A stretch of 23,974 nucleotides of DNA from CAZSHX01 sp964606895 (GCA_964606895.1 CAZSHX010000076.1:1-23974), one strand, 5' to 3'; positions 7,772 to 17,585 are shown, numbered from the stretch's first letter. Numbers and translations: made by a program. Notes: generated by a model from the letters alone, not told the origin.

Positions 7772-9769
7772 TTAGTTTTGAATCGGTTTTTCTATTCGGA
7801 TTCTGATAATATTTTCCGAGTACTTTTTACTGAATGGCAATGATTCTTTATATTCATCAAGGGATGTTGAAATCTTGATTCTATTATCTGAAATATTTTT
7901 TGTTAAAATAGCCGACAGCTCATCGCCAGCCTTCACAAGATTTTTTGAGAAACACGAAATTAAAACAGACTTGGAATATGTGCCGCTTTCGGAAATCATT
8001 TCGATAGATGTTTTCAAATGATTCATATTTTTATCTAAATTGTCAATGATGAAAAACAAATAGAAATCATCATAAGTTTTATTTTCGATTTTCTTGAATT
8101 CTTTCGACTTATTCACCGAATGAGCAAGGTTGAGCATTGAGCTTTTGTAAGTTGTACGGTTTAGTGTGTCGGTTGTTGTGAAATTGATTATTAATGAATC
8201 GGCATCGGTCAAATCGTTTTTAATCGGATTCAAATCAACAGAAAAATTCCCCGGCAGTGTATTTCCCTGGGCAATTACTTTGATATATTTATTGTTAATG
8301 AAAAGATTGCACTCCCATTTTTTGATAATACCAGCAGGACGTGCATTTACTGAAATATCAAGAACAGGAGGATCTAATGTTACAGAAGATCTTCCTAAAG
8401 ATAGTGGTTCAAAAAGAGCTGAACTGTCAGCTTCAAAAATAATTGCCGAACCTTCGGCATTACCATAGGTGAAATCTTTATTCTGAGCAGGCGGAATAAT
8501 GCTGATTTTATCTTTTGGAATACTCCAGTCATCAATCAGATATTTGGAAATTTTCCGTGCTGTTTCCGTAATATTGTCTTCTTGGGATTCATCCTGATAG
8601 ATGGGAATAATCTTTAAAACTGAATTTTTAAATTCTTTGGTCCTTTTGGCGATAATTGGTAGTGAGAATATCAGAATTGAGTCAATGCTTGGTTCTATAA
8701 CTGAATATGCAAACTCATTCGAGAGCATAAAATGGTTGTTACTGATTTCAGGAAAATAAACCGGAATAATCGGCATTAAACGGTAGTTCAGCTCCGTATT
8801 TGTTCTGATTGCAGATACCTGAGAAGCAATACTCAGTTCCGCAGGAGGAACGTATTCTTCCTGCTTTATTTGTGGTTTTTCTTTGGTGGCAATGAACAAA
8901 TCAAGTTTTCCTTTGGTTCCAAGTCGGTCTGAAGAAAAAATTGCTTCCTGAGTTGGCAGGATAACAAAATCAGATTCATCGAATTTCGAATTTATTTCCA
9001 CTACGGGAATCGGCTTTTGCCAGACACCTTGCTTTTTGACAGAATAGTATATGTCAAATCCTCCGGGACCTTCCTGACCGTCCGATGAAAAATACAGGGT
9101 ATCCTTGTCGGCAAGGAAGGGAGTTATTTCGTTTCCTGTTGTATTCAGTTCATTTATGGGAGATATTGCACCCCAAGTGCCGTTATCCTTCGGAAATGCC
9201 ATCCAGAGGTCTGTATCCTTATGCTCCGAAGAAATTGTATTGACAAAAACCATAAACGTGCCATCAGGCGAAATGGTCGGTTGGCTGACAAAGGTATCGT
9301 AACCCAAACTATCTGCTATTAAAGGTTTTGTCCATGACTTCTTTTTTCGGGTTGTTTGGAAAATATTCATGTAAGAACGATAATCGCCCTGACGGTATGA
9401 AGAGAGGTAAGCTTTTTCTTCTGAAAAAAATGAAATATAGGATTGGTTATTCGAGGGCTGGTTCAAATCTCCGGGAACGAGTTCGGGGTCTGAGAATTTT
9501 CCGTCACCAAGATATTTTGCAAAGTAGAATTTCGAATATCCGCTTTTGGATGAGTTAAAATAGAGAAGATTTTCGAATTGATTCCATGAAGGAGCAAAAT
9601 CATCTTCAGAACTATTCAGATTGCTAATATTTACAGGGTCTGACCATTTGGGCAATTCCTGAGCATTCCCAAAACCAAAGGTCATAACAACGAAAAATAA
9701 AACAAAAAGTAATTTTTGTTTTTCGTTTGAAAGCCCGTATTTAGTCTTTTTAGTAAATATTAATCTCAT
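7772..9769 (-). CDS. Envelope protein with PD40 repeats and degenerate OmpA-like regions
   Basis: A 665-residue protein with an N-terminal signal peptide (basic stretch, then hydrophobic residues 19-33, likely cut after GNA at 36). Residues about 50-295 hold four PD40 (WD40-like Pd) strand groups, for example FAPSWNQFENLLYFNSSKSG, QPTISPDGTFMVFVNT and TLYFSSDGQEGPGGFDIYYS, predicting a propeller. Residues about 330-445 look like a degraded OmpA-type domain: LMPIIPVYFPE at the start and TARKISKYLIDDWSIPKDKI in the place of the helix that contacts peptidoglycan. A similar, weaker stretch lies near 598-660. PD40 plus OmpA layouts are typical of Bacteroidota proteins that tie outer-membrane machinery to the cell wall (PorE is one). 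That role here is inference, and no TPR is visible. There is no T9SS sorting domain. Confidence 0.72.
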   Translation of the reverse strand: MRLIFTKKTKYGLSNEKQKLLFVLFFVVMTFGFGNAQELPKWSDPVNISNLNSSEDDFAPSWNQFENLLYFNSSKSGYSKFYFAKYLGDGKFSDPELVPGDLNQPSNNQSYISFFSEEKAYLSSYRQGDYRSYMNIFQTTRKKKSWTKPLIADSLGYDTFVSQPTISPDGTFMVFVNTISSEHKDTDLWMAFPKDNGTWGAISPINELNTTGNEITPFLADKDTLYFSSDGQEGPGGFDIYYSVKKQGVWQKPIPVVEINSKFDESDFVILPTQEAIFSSDRLGTKGKLDLFIATKEKPQIKQEEYVPPAELSIASQVSAIRTNTELNYRLMPIIPVYFPEISNNHFMLSNEFAYSVIEPSIDSILIFSLPIIAKRTKEFKNSVLKIIPIYQDESQEDNITETARKISKYLIDDWSIPKDKISIIPPAQNKDFTYGNAEGSAIIFEADSSALFEPLSLGRSSVTLDPPVLDISVNARPAGIIKKWECNLFINNKYIKVIAQGNTLPGNFSVDLNPIKNDLTDADSLIINFTTTDTLNRTTYKSSMLNLAHSVNKSKEFKKIENKTYDDFYLFFIIDNLDKNMNHLKTSIEMISESGTYSKSVLISCFSKNLVKAGDELSAILTKNISDNRIKISTSLDEYKESLPFSKKYSENIIRIRIEKPIQN

Positions 9770-9815
9770 TTTTATAAATTAAGTCGAATCTTCAATCAAA
9801 TAATTAACATTTTAA

Positions 9816-9836
9816 AAAATCTGTGATTCAGATTTT
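9816..9836 (-). terminator. AT-rich hairpin at the hutI stop, likely terminator
   Basis: On the minus strand AAAATCTG and CAGATTTT form an 8-bp stem with a 5-nt loop, directly followed by more T residues. It overlaps the last hutI codons and stop. The stem is weak in G+C, so efficiency is uncertain. Confidence 0.45.
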
Positions 9837-11075
9837 CTTTCCCTTTATCCATGTTTCCCTAACATGATTTATGCCAAAATGATAAAATAAATCCACATAA
9901 GAAGGAATATTTAAAATAATAAAATCAGCAAGTTTGCCGGGTTCTAAACTTCCCATCCTGTCCGATTTTCCTAAAGCCGCCGCTCCGTTAATTGTTGCCG
10001 CAGAGATTGCTTCTTCAGCCGTCATTTTCATATTGATTACTGCAAGAGATAAAATTGTCTGCATGTTCTCTGTAAAACATGAACCGGGATTGCAATCTGT
10101 TGCAAGAGCAGTAACAACTCCGCTGTCAATTATTTTCCGGGCAGGAGCATAAGGCATCCGAATGAAATATGCTGTGCCGGGCAAAAGTGTTGCAATAGTC
10201 CCTGAATTTTTCAAATCGTTTATTCCCTCATCCGAAATACAAAGCAGATGGTCAGCAGACACTGCGCCGACTTTTGCGGCAAGAGATGCGGCTGATACAT
10301 TTGCAAGTTCATCGGCATGAACGCGGATTTTTAATCCCAGCGTTTTGGCTGTTTCGAATATCTTTTCGGACTGCTCCAAAGTATAATATCCTTCGTCAAC
10401 AAAAGCATCGCAATATTCAGCCAAACCTTCACCTGCAACTTTGGGAAGCATTTCGTTGCAAATCAAACCAACATATTTATCGTGATTGTCTTTATATTCT
10501 GGCGGAAAATCATGTGCTCCGAGAAAAGTGGAGGAAATCTCAAGCGGCAATTCTTCTTTGAGTGCTTTAATTGCCCTGAGCTGGTTCAATTCGCTTTCGG
10601 TGGTCAGTCCGTAACCGCTTTTTATTTCGATGGCTGTTGTACCGTGTGCCATTACCGAGAGGGCAAGTTCCCTGCCTTTTTCAACAAGCTGTTCGACGGT
10701 AGCGGCACGGGTGGCAGTCATAGTTCTCAGAATTCCTCCGCCTTCGGCGGCAATCTGCCGGTAAGTATAGCCTCTCAGACGCTTAGCAAATTCTTCCGAA
10801 CGGTTCCCTGCAAAAACAATATGGGTGTGCGAATCAACAAACCCGGGCAGAATGGTCTTTCCGGATCCATTTATCTTTTGGTCAATTTTGATATTATTGT
10901 CTAAAATGAATTTTTCAACATCTTCGGACTTGCCGAGCCATTCGATTGTCTCGCCGAAAATCATTGCTCCGTCGGTGATTTCGCCGATTTCCCGCATATC
11001 TTTGCCGGCTTTGAATCCATTTGCTCCGGCATTCACTGTAACCAAAGAATTGATGTTGGTTATTAAAGTTTTCAT
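9828..11075 (-). CDS. hutI: Imidazolonepropionase
   Basis: Hydrolyses imidazolone-5-propionate to N-formimino-L-glutamate, the third step of histidine breakdown; cytosolic. At 415 residues it has the normal length. The amidohydrolase metal and active-site motifs are all present: FVDSHTHIVFAG (His83, His85), RGYTYRQIAAEGGGI (about 101-115), EIKSGYGL (150-157), RVHADEL (His253), SADHLL (His276) and ATDCNPGS (Asp327), ending with GSLEPGKLADFIIL as in other amidohydrolases. The other hut genes (hutH, hutU, hutG or ftcD) are not in this window, so the pathway must be encoded elsewhere or be incomplete. The start ATG has only a weak upstream site (AAGATT). The neighbours are secreted proteins on both sides, so it is probably transcribed alone. 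Confidence 0.95.
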   Translation of the reverse strand: MKTLITNINSLVTVNAGANGFKAGKDMREIGEITDGAMIFGETIEWLGKSEDVEKFILDNNIKIDQKINGSGKTILPGFVDSHTHIVFAGNRSEEFAKRLRGYTYRQIAAEGGGILRTMTATRAATVEQLVEKGRELALSVMAHGTTAIEIKSGYGLTTESELNQLRAIKALKEELPLEISSTFLGAHDFPPEYKDNHDKYVGLICNEMLPKVAGEGLAEYCDAFVDEGYYTLEQSEKIFETAKTLGLKIRVHADELANVSAASLAAKVGAVSADHLLCISDEGINDLKNSGTIATLLPGTAYFIRMPYAPARKIIDSGVVTALATDCNPGSCFTENMQTILSLAVINMKMTAEEAISAATINGAAALGKSDRMGSLEPGKLADFIILNIPSYVDLFYHFGINHVRETWIKGKKI

Positions 11076-11198
11076 ATTAATCTTAATTTAAGCAATCCAA
11101 AAAACCTAAATTAAGAAAAAGAACTACATTAGGCAAAAGAAATTACTTAAGGCAAGTCCTAAAACCATATTTTCTTAGTTTTTCAAAGATTCTATCTC

Positions 11199-13556
11199 TC
11201 AATCCACTATCACTTTCAATGTTCTTGATGTTGAGCCGTGCCTAAGATTTATAAAATATATGCCTGTTTCGACCTTCGAGCAGTCCCAGACAAGATATCC
11301 GCTGTAAGCTGTTTTTTTGTCTATTGTTATGTTCTCTCTGCCCGAAACTTTGCCGCCGTAAATATTGGTAACAATGATTTCATCATTATCAATGTCAATC
11401 TTCGGTTCCCAATAAATCATGGCTCTCACATTGCCCTTGACGGCAGGCAACGGATAAGGCGGGAAAAAGTACAAATACGGCACTTCTTCGATTTTTGCCT
11501 CAACAACTGATAGAGTATCAGGCACAAGTTTGAACCAATAATTATTAAATGGATGAATATCATCAACGTACCATGCATAAAACCTATCGCCGAACTTACT
11601 GAATGTTCTTTTGATTTTGCCGTTATACGGAAATAAATAGTATTCCCATTTAGATTTATCATATAAATTTTTTGTATAGAACAAGGTGTCGTTATTTGAA
11701 ATGTAAACCGTATTGCTGTCACTGCAAATACTGATAGTTTCATCCACAAAAAAACGGGTTTTACCGTCTTTACGGTAAATTGCCTTAGTTTCATAAATAG
11801 TGCCTACATTCCTGTTTTCTAAATCCATTGCATCAATGGTACAAACTGAATCGGTCTTTCTGAAATTAACAACAAATAAATATTTTATAAAGTTAATTTC
11901 AATTTCCTTATAATACAGTAAACTATCGTTTTTATTATATTTTTTGATGATTTCCCAATTCAGTCCTTTGTTGGTTGTATATTTGATTTCATAAGCCGAA
12001 TCCAATGAATTCAGGCAATGAAACAAAAATGTGTTTGTATCATTTGAATTAAGGTAATTTATTACCATATTAGAATCTCGGAAAAAGCTAATTTCTTCAA
12101 ATTTTTTATTATATGTACGGGTAAAGGTATAATCTTTGATGAAATTTGTTCCGTTAGCTGTCAGAATGAAATTATCATTATTTTTTTGAATATTTGGAAA
12201 TCGGTTGCTTTTTGGGTTACTATTATTTGACATTGGAGTTTTAATATAATTAAACGTTTTCCCCAAGTCGCTCGAAATAAACGCACCGGGTTCTAATTCC
12301 GTGAACGCATCCATTGTTCCTGCATAATAGAGCAGTTTTTCTTTTGAATCGTAGTGCTTGAACAAAAAAGTTTCAAATTTTAGAAAGTCCGCGTTATTAA
12401 AAGGGTCTATAGTAGGTTGAAAGGTCAATCCATTATTATCTGTTTTATATACATAATTGGAATAATATCCTTGATAGGTGGCACCGGTAAACAAATAAAC
12501 GGAATCTTTTACTTTATCAGGAATAGCGTAAGTAGAATTTAAATTTTTATCCGAATAGTAGCTGAAAACAGTATCGCTCAGCGGCATTACAATTAATAAT
12601 TTATTTTGACCTGCGAAAATCACCTTGCCATTATGCACAATAAAATCTTTTATGCGTCTCCTATCAGATATTTGTGTATTCCTGAAACCTGTAACCTTTT
12701 TTGTTGAATCAGGATAGTTTAATTGATTTAATGAAACTACTAATGTCGAAACAGCATACCATCCCACTTCTATAAAATAAAACTTATTATTTATTATTTT
12801 GAATCTTGCAAAGTAATCGTTAATACTTTGAATTTTTTCCCATATCTTGAAATTATTTGTTCTATAAATCTTTTTTTCTACAACATTATAAAAGTAATTT
12901 GAATCAGAGGTAATTCGATAACTGCCATAGCAATTGGCACATAATCTTAATTTTTTTGGGGATATTGTATCAACAAACTTTAAATTATCATCAAATCTTA
13001 AAAAAAAAGTAGAATTGACGTAGCCTTCTGTAACCGAAGAATCAACTTCGGCAATCAATTGCCCGTTAAAAAAAGTTATTGAATTACTATAACCGTGCTC
13101 AATCCACGCCGGAGAATAGCATAACGGGTATCTGTTTATTTCTTTGAAGTTATCTGTAAATATCATTAAATTATTTTTCGCCCTGACGAAGTAACCATTG
13201 GGATAGGTAATTACCGCATAGACAGAATCATTTATTCCTTGAAAAGATTGCCATGTTTTGCCGGTATCATTAGAAATTCCGATTTCACCGCAATCGCTGA
13301 ATGCGGTTATTCTTTCATTATCCAAAAACATCCTAACAATACCTCCTTTTTCGAAAACCCTTATTTGCTCCCAGTTTATGGCATTGTCATAGCTTATTAA
13401 CATAGAGCCGAATGTGCCATAAGCAGTTACAACATTATTTTGTGCCTCAACCAAATCGAAAGACATGTTTACCGGGGTAAACTCAAATTTATTTTTTGCA
13501 TAAACATAATTGCCGTTTATAATTATGCTTAATAATAAAATTATTATGTTTTTCAT
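11199..13556 (-). CDS. Secreted Asp-box protein with T9SS sorting domain
   Basis: A 785-residue protein. I chose the ATG at 13554-13556, since it begins a clean signal peptide (MKNIIILLLSIIINGNYVYA) and has AGGA 9 nt upstream; an in-frame TTG at 13583 would add nine polar residues before it. The body has scattered Asp-box-like turns (SYDNAINW, SNDTGKTW, RTNNFKIW, SSDLGKTF, TTNKGLNW), as in YCF48/BNR propellers. The last 93 residues (about 693-785) are a T9SS type A sorting domain: FFPPYPLPA, then EIIVTNIYGGKV, then YLVWDCSKVETGIYFINL, then TLKVIV. It should be displayed on or released from the outer membrane. It is clearly similar in plan to the protein at 987-2408. The binding partner is unknown. 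Confidence 0.87.
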   Translation of the reverse strand: MKNIIILLLSIIINGNYVYAKNKFEFTPVNMSFDLVEAQNNVVTAYGTFGSMLISYDNAINWEQIRVFEKGGIVRMFLDNERITAFSDCGEIGISNDTGKTWQSFQGINDSVYAVITYPNGYFVRAKNNLMIFTDNFKEINRYPLCYSPAWIEHGYSNSITFFNGQLIAEVDSSVTEGYVNSTFFLRFDDNLKFVDTISPKKLRLCANCYGSYRITSDSNYFYNVVEKKIYRTNNFKIWEKIQSINDYFARFKIINNKFYFIEVGWYAVSTLVVSLNQLNYPDSTKKVTGFRNTQISDRRRIKDFIVHNGKVIFAGQNKLLIVMPLSDTVFSYYSDKNLNSTYAIPDKVKDSVYLFTGATYQGYYSNYVYKTDNNGLTFQPTIDPFNNADFLKFETFLFKHYDSKEKLLYYAGTMDAFTELEPGAFISSDLGKTFNYIKTPMSNNSNPKSNRFPNIQKNNDNFILTANGTNFIKDYTFTRTYNKKFEEISFFRDSNMVINYLNSNDTNTFLFHCLNSLDSAYEIKYTTNKGLNWEIIKKYNKNDSLLYYKEIEINFIKYLFVVNFRKTDSVCTIDAMDLENRNVGTIYETKAIYRKDGKTRFFVDETISICSDSNTVYISNNDTLFYTKNLYDKSKWEYYLFPYNGKIKRTFSKFGDRFYAWYVDDIHPFNNYWFKLVPDTLSVVEAKIEEVPYLYFFPPYPLPAVKGNVRAMIYWEPKIDIDNDEIIVTNIYGGKVSGRENITIDKKTAYSGYLVWDCSKVETGIYFINLRHGSTSRTLKVIVD

Positions 13557-13629
13557 GATTTTTTTTCCTATATTTTGACACAACAGTTGGTTTACTAAGA
13601 GTCTGTTGATAAGCAGTTTTTATCCTTTC

Positions 13630-13659
13630 ATCAAACCCACGCTAAAGCGTGGGGTTGAT
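13630..13659. repeat. Palindromic repeat, intergenic copy (CCCACGCT arms)
   Basis: ATCAAACCCACGCT and AGCGTGGGGTTGAT form a 14-bp stem with one mismatch and a 2-nt loop. The central CCCACGCT/AGCGTGGG is shared with the copy inside the CDS at 1169-1194. It sits upstream of the T9SS gene starting at 13556. A probable decayed relative, ATGCT/AGCAT after CCCC, follows at 13677-13688. Confidence 0.8.
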
Positions 13660-13771
13660 GATTACGTTTCACCCCAATGCTTTAGCATAAAGGTAGCACA
13701 ACAATTGATTTGATGTTATTTCTCTCTTTTTTAAGAAAACACATAATTTATTTTTCATTATAAACTGAAAT

Positions 13772-14389
13772 CTAAGGGGAACACGGTGTATTCACAAAAT
13801 AACATTCAGTTTGATTGCCAGGAGTTGGTCTATCCGGTTCCACAACACTCAAACAATCAGTATCTCCCGAACCTAAAGTATCAGGTGGTAGCCAAAGTTT
13901 CATTAAACCTAATATTGGGTCCCAACATACTTTATAAGTTCGAGTGCAAGTTTGAGCATTCGGGCATATAAAATACCACATTATTCCATTAATATTTTGC
14001 ATATACATACAACGTGGAACTGTCTGGTGTACAATAATTCCCTGATTCCCCGGTTGGCATGGCGGGAGTCCCTGTCCGCCGCAAAGTTGAACCAGATAAG
14101 CACCTCCGCTTGCAAAAAATTCCATTGATATACGGGCAAGCAATTCGCTGGTAGTGAGTGGCGGATCAAAATTACAATCTGCAGGAACGTGGAAATCATC
14201 AATTTTTATCCATGTCTCAGTTAAACCCAAGACTGAACACTTGTAGCAAATGTCAACTTCGACAGGGCACTTATTAACAATCATAGAAACTGTGGTGGCA
14301 GTAAAATCGGGTGTGCAGGTAGCTTTTGCCTGATGCACAGCTCCAAATAGTGCGAGTAATAGAATCGCTGAGAACATTAAACGTTTCAT
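13772..14389 (-). CDS. Small secreted cysteine-rich protein (14 Cys)
   Basis: A 205-residue protein with a clear signal peptide (MKRLMFSAILLLALFGAVHQ, then AKA). I chose the ATG at 14387-14389 because GAGGT lies 5 nt upstream; an in-frame GTG at 14401 would place that site inside the gene. The mature chain has 14 cysteines, among them CPVEVDICYKC near the N-terminus, CQPGNQG in the middle and CPNAQTCTRTYKVC towards the C-terminus. It resembles segments of the 372-residue protein at 2422-3540 and ends in a similar way (TPGNQTEC, final PC). No known domain recognised and no sorting domain. It lies between two T9SS-secreted proteins on the same strand but with its own ribosome binding site and gaps on both sides. 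Confidence 0.82.
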   Translation of the reverse strand: MKRLMFSAILLLALFGAVHQAKATCTPDFTATTVSMIVNKCPVEVDICYKCSVLGLTETWIKIDDFHVPADCNFDPPLTTSELLARISMEFFASGGAYLVQLCGGQGLPPCQPGNQGIIVHQTVPRCMYMQNINGIMWYFICPNAQTCTRTYKVCWDPILGLMKLWLPPDTLGSGDTDCLSVVEPDRPTPGNQTECYFVNTPCSP

Positions 14390-14568
14390 ATTGTACCTCA
14401 CAAAAATAAGCTGAGTTCTAAAAATTCAATTTATTTATATTTTGTATTCCCAAATAAATCAGGAACTCATCTGAAATTATTCAGAAATATTACGCAAAGC
14501 TAATCAATTTATGTTGTTATTCCTAATAATATTATCACGGTAAGAAGGTAGATGGGTAGAATTAATAT

Positions 14569-14603
14569 AAAAAAAGGGACTGCCCTTTTTGGAGCAGTCC
14601 CTT
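14569..14603 (-). terminator. Rho-independent terminator of the 903-residue T9SS gene
   Basis: On the minus strand AAGGGACTGC and GCAGTCCCTT form a perfect 10-bp stem with a 10-nt loop, directly followed by a run of T. It begins about 22 bp after the stop at 14626. This is the clearest terminator in the window and ends transcription before the small cysteine-rich gene. Confidence 0.92.
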
Positions 14604-14625
14604 GGAAAAAAGGATGAAAATGCGT

Positions 14626-17337
14626 CTATCGAGTTACTACCAGTTTAGCAAACTTCACACCTGTTCCGTCGTTTATTCTGATAATGTATATACCTGCAGG
14701 GATTTCCCCGATGCTTATATATGAATTGGGACTGACTGCTTTCGACATTAATTCAAATCCGGCAAGGTTTGATATTGAAAGCTCGATTTTTTCTGTTGCA
14801 TTGGTTAAATTAATATTAACGAATTCGCTTGCCGGATTTGGGTAAATCTGTAAATCTATATTATTTAAAATCGGTTCGTTTACCGATAAAATGCCGTCTG
14901 AAGTCATACCAACCTGTAAATCAATTGTTTCAGTATTAGTAGTGATATTTACCAATTGTGTATATGAGTCGTATCCAACTCTGTCAATAACCAGTTTATA
15001 CTGTCCGACTTCAAGATTTTCAATATTAAACTTGCCGTTGGTCAAGCTCAGGTCAAATCCTGAAAGTGTATTGCCGTTTACGTCAATCAGATATGCAAGT
15101 GCTCCGGCAACAGGTTTGGCACTGAGAGGAACGTCTCCTCCTGATTTCATAACTCCGCCATTTTCAGAAATGATACCGCCAAGTTTTCCCATGCCGTGAA
15201 GTTTTCTCAAGTCATGAAGTTTAATCACCAAATCAGCGGTTTTGCTTGTTGCGGTTACTTCCAATACCGTTGCGTCTTTCCATGAAAGCACGGCAAAGTC
15301 ATTAAGCAAGTAATAGCCTGGTGCATAAGTGTCCATTTCAGGCATTGCAAGCAATACGTATTTTGCGGGCAGAAGGTCATTGAACGCATAATCACCGTTT
15401 ACATCAGTTTTAATTGCATGTCCATGGAAAAGATGGTGCTGGTGATTCTGGTCAATTTCAACGGGATAGGCAATAACGAAAGTATTAGCTACGGGCACAT
15501 TATCTTTGTCAACTACCTTACCTGATAAACCGTTGTCATAAACAGGTCTTTCCTCGAGAGCGAAGTCAACACCTGACTTATCGGCAGACAAATCAATAAT
15601 TTCAGCAAGAGTCGGGTCTGAAGTCAAATTATAGAATTGCGGCAAGTATCTTTTGCCATTTGGATTCAAACTGTCATTTGCAAAGAAGCTTGCTCTTGCA
15701 TGATATGTATATTCATTAGAAAGTTCAATTTCATAATTACCGTCTTGCTTTGTGAATGTTCTGAAAGGAACGGGTTTCCCGAAATTCTTGCTTTTCCCCA
15801 GGAATTCAACTTCAGCATAAGCGATTGGTGAATTATCAACTGCCGAAACAACTTTACCGGAAACCTTATAATAATGGGGTTTTTCTACGGCTTTTAAAAC
15901 AACTTTAAGATATAATGTATCGCCGCATTTAATTGTTACAGAAGTAGAATTATCCCAAGAATCTGCATTTTCCCACCATTCACTTTGGTAACCGCCCAAT
16001 CCGTCGAAATACAGATGATAGGTTCCTTCGTCAAGAGGCAAATAGAGCATGCCCTGCGATATTCTTCCATTGTATTCATATCCCGGTCTTGTTGAATCCC
16101 TTTGTTTTTCGGGATTATTTTCATAAGCGGTAGCCATTCCGAATTCTATCGGATTGCCATTCTCGTCAACAACTTCTGCAACAATGACAGAGGATTGGTG
16201 GCAACCTCTAACCCAAATCCAAATATTCTGTACATCCTGAACACTTGTATCTGATTTTAAGTAAGCCATAACGACTGCAAGTACTGAACCTTTCTCTGCA
16301 GGAGTCCATGTAATTTCGCCTGTTGTTTCGTCTATTGTCATTCCGGTAGGACCCTGCAAAAGTTTGTACCCGATATCTTCTCCGGCAGGGGCATGAACTT
16401 TTACGCCATATTTATAAAGTGTACCAACCAAAGCGGAAATATCGGGCTGGCTGATGATTTTAATTCCTTTAGGCTCTCTCAATTTAAATATAACAGATTC
16501 AGTTGGTTTACTTTCGTTGTTATCGTCAAAAGAAGTCATGAAAAATGTCAGGAAATTTAATCCGGTCACATCTTTATCAATTTGATAAGAATAAGTAACG
16601 GACTCACCAAGCTTCAAACTCATATCAAAAGTTTTAAGAAGTTCTGCATTATTGGGGTTCAATAATTGCGGTAAGCGATCTGAGCCAATCATATACAGCT
16701 TATATCCCTTTGGCTGAGAGCCCTCAGAGTAAGCCCATTTGATAACAAGCTGACCGGAAAGTTTATTATCCTTGCTGATTGCCCACTTAGATTCAGCATG
16801 GAATGGATTTGGGGGATTAACATAGTCCTCAAATCTTGGCAAATTCAGATCTCTTACTGCTGTTGGACTGCTCTCGCCATCATCATTAAAAGCTGTCATA
16901 AATATTGAAAATTCTCCGCCTCTGTTGAAAGGAGGAAAAAACGGAATAACTCCGCTCATTGTATCAGTATTATTCGATGGTTGGTAAGCACCATACATAA
17001 AGACCGTAAATCCAGACCATGTATTGCCGCCATCAGAAGTAACGTAATGATTTCCGGCGGGTACAAATTCCTTTAGAGTATCTTTGATAACCTCAAGTTT
17101 GAACATTGATACTTTTCTGAATTTTGTCAGGTCATTTTCTTTTCCTTCAGCAACATAGAGGTAATAACCAAGAGCTGTGCCGCCCGTTACATTTTTACCC
17201 CAGATAATGTGCTGTCCGTCGTGTGTAATATCCGGACCCTGCGGTGTGCCCGGTTTTTCGGCAAGCATTGATACTCCTGCCATTAAAAAAGCTGTGAAAA
17301 TCATCAGAATATTTCTGATTGTAGTACCTGTTTTCAT
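14626..17337 (-). CDS. Large multidomain secreted protein with T9SS sorting domain
   Basis: A 903-residue protein. The start is the ATG at 17335-17337 because GGAGG lies 6 nt upstream; an in-frame ATG at 17355 would place that site inside the gene. Residues 1-26 are a signal peptide. Residues about 30-290 hold two fibronectin-like or propeller-linker segments with a repeated FFMTSFDD/IFMTAFND strand. About 294-378 is a putative Ig-like domain (GMTIDETTGEITWTP). Three or four carboxypeptidase-regulatory-like domains follow (VVDENGNPI, GKVVSAVDNSPIAYAEVEF, SGKVVDKDNVPVANTFVIAYP, and one near 715-810). A histidine-rich stretch, NHQHHLFHGH, lies at about 631-640. Residues from about 830 are the type A sorting domain (LQIYPNPASEFVNI, then IPAGIYIIRI). 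This is probably a surface adhesin or scaffold. No catalytic motif was seen. Confidence 0.88.
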   Translation of the reverse strand: MKTGTTIRNILMIFTAFLMAGVSMLAEKPGTPQGPDITHDGQHIIWGKNVTGGTALGYYLYVAEGKENDLTKFRKVSMFKLEVIKDTLKEFVPAGNHYVTSDGGNTWSGFTVFMYGAYQPSNNTDTMSGVIPFFPPFNRGGEFSIFMTAFNDDGESSPTAVRDLNLPRFEDYVNPPNPFHAESKWAISKDNKLSGQLVIKWAYSEGSQPKGYKLYMIGSDRLPQLLNPNNAELLKTFDMSLKLGESVTYSYQIDKDVTGLNFLTFFMTSFDDNNESKPTESVIFKLREPKGIKIISQPDISALVGTLYKYGVKVHAPAGEDIGYKLLQGPTGMTIDETTGEITWTPAEKGSVLAVVMAYLKSDTSVQDVQNIWIWVRGCHQSSVIVAEVVDENGNPIEFGMATAYENNPEKQRDSTRPGYEYNGRISQGMLYLPLDEGTYHLYFDGLGGYQSEWWENADSWDNSTSVTIKCGDTLYLKVVLKAVEKPHYYKVSGKVVSAVDNSPIAYAEVEFLGKSKNFGKPVPFRTFTKQDGNYEIELSNEYTYHARASFFANDSLNPNGKRYLPQFYNLTSDPTLAEIIDLSADKSGVDFALEERPVYDNGLSGKVVDKDNVPVANTFVIAYPVEIDQNHQHHLFHGHAIKTDVNGDYAFNDLLPAKYVLLAMPEMDTYAPGYYLLNDFAVLSWKDATVLEVTATSKTADLVIKLHDLRKLHGMGKLGGIISENGGVMKSGGDVPLSAKPVAGALAYLIDVNGNTLSGFDLSLTNGKFNIENLEVGQYKLVIDRVGYDSYTQLVNITTNTETIDLQVGMTSDGILSVNEPILNNIDLQIYPNPASEFVNINLTNATEKIELSISNLAGFELMSKAVSPNSYISIGEIPAGIYIIRINDGTGVKFAKLVVTR

Positions 17338-17424
17338 GTGTTCCTCCACTATCATTTATTTTTATATTTTTTGCAACATTTATAAATCGTCTTCAAAACA
17401 AATTACACATGAACTCAAAATTGG

Positions 17425-17450
17425 TTGCAAAATTTTTATTATTTTTGCAA
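17425..17450. promoter_or_regulatory. 8-bp inverted repeat upstream of the large T9SS gene
   Basis: TTGCAAAA (17425-17432) and TTTTGCAA (17443-17450) are perfect reverse complements about 90 bp before the start at 17337. It could be an operator or part of a promoter. The AT-rich context lowers confidence. Confidence 0.3.
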
Positions 17451-17585
17451 AAATGATTTATAGGTTACATATTGAGGAGGATCTGATTATCTGACAAATT
17501 TGAAATTGATTTAACTCTTAAAAGCTAACGAATTAAAAAATTAAATCAATTCTTTTTGGATGGTTTTAAAAATATAAATTTCTTT

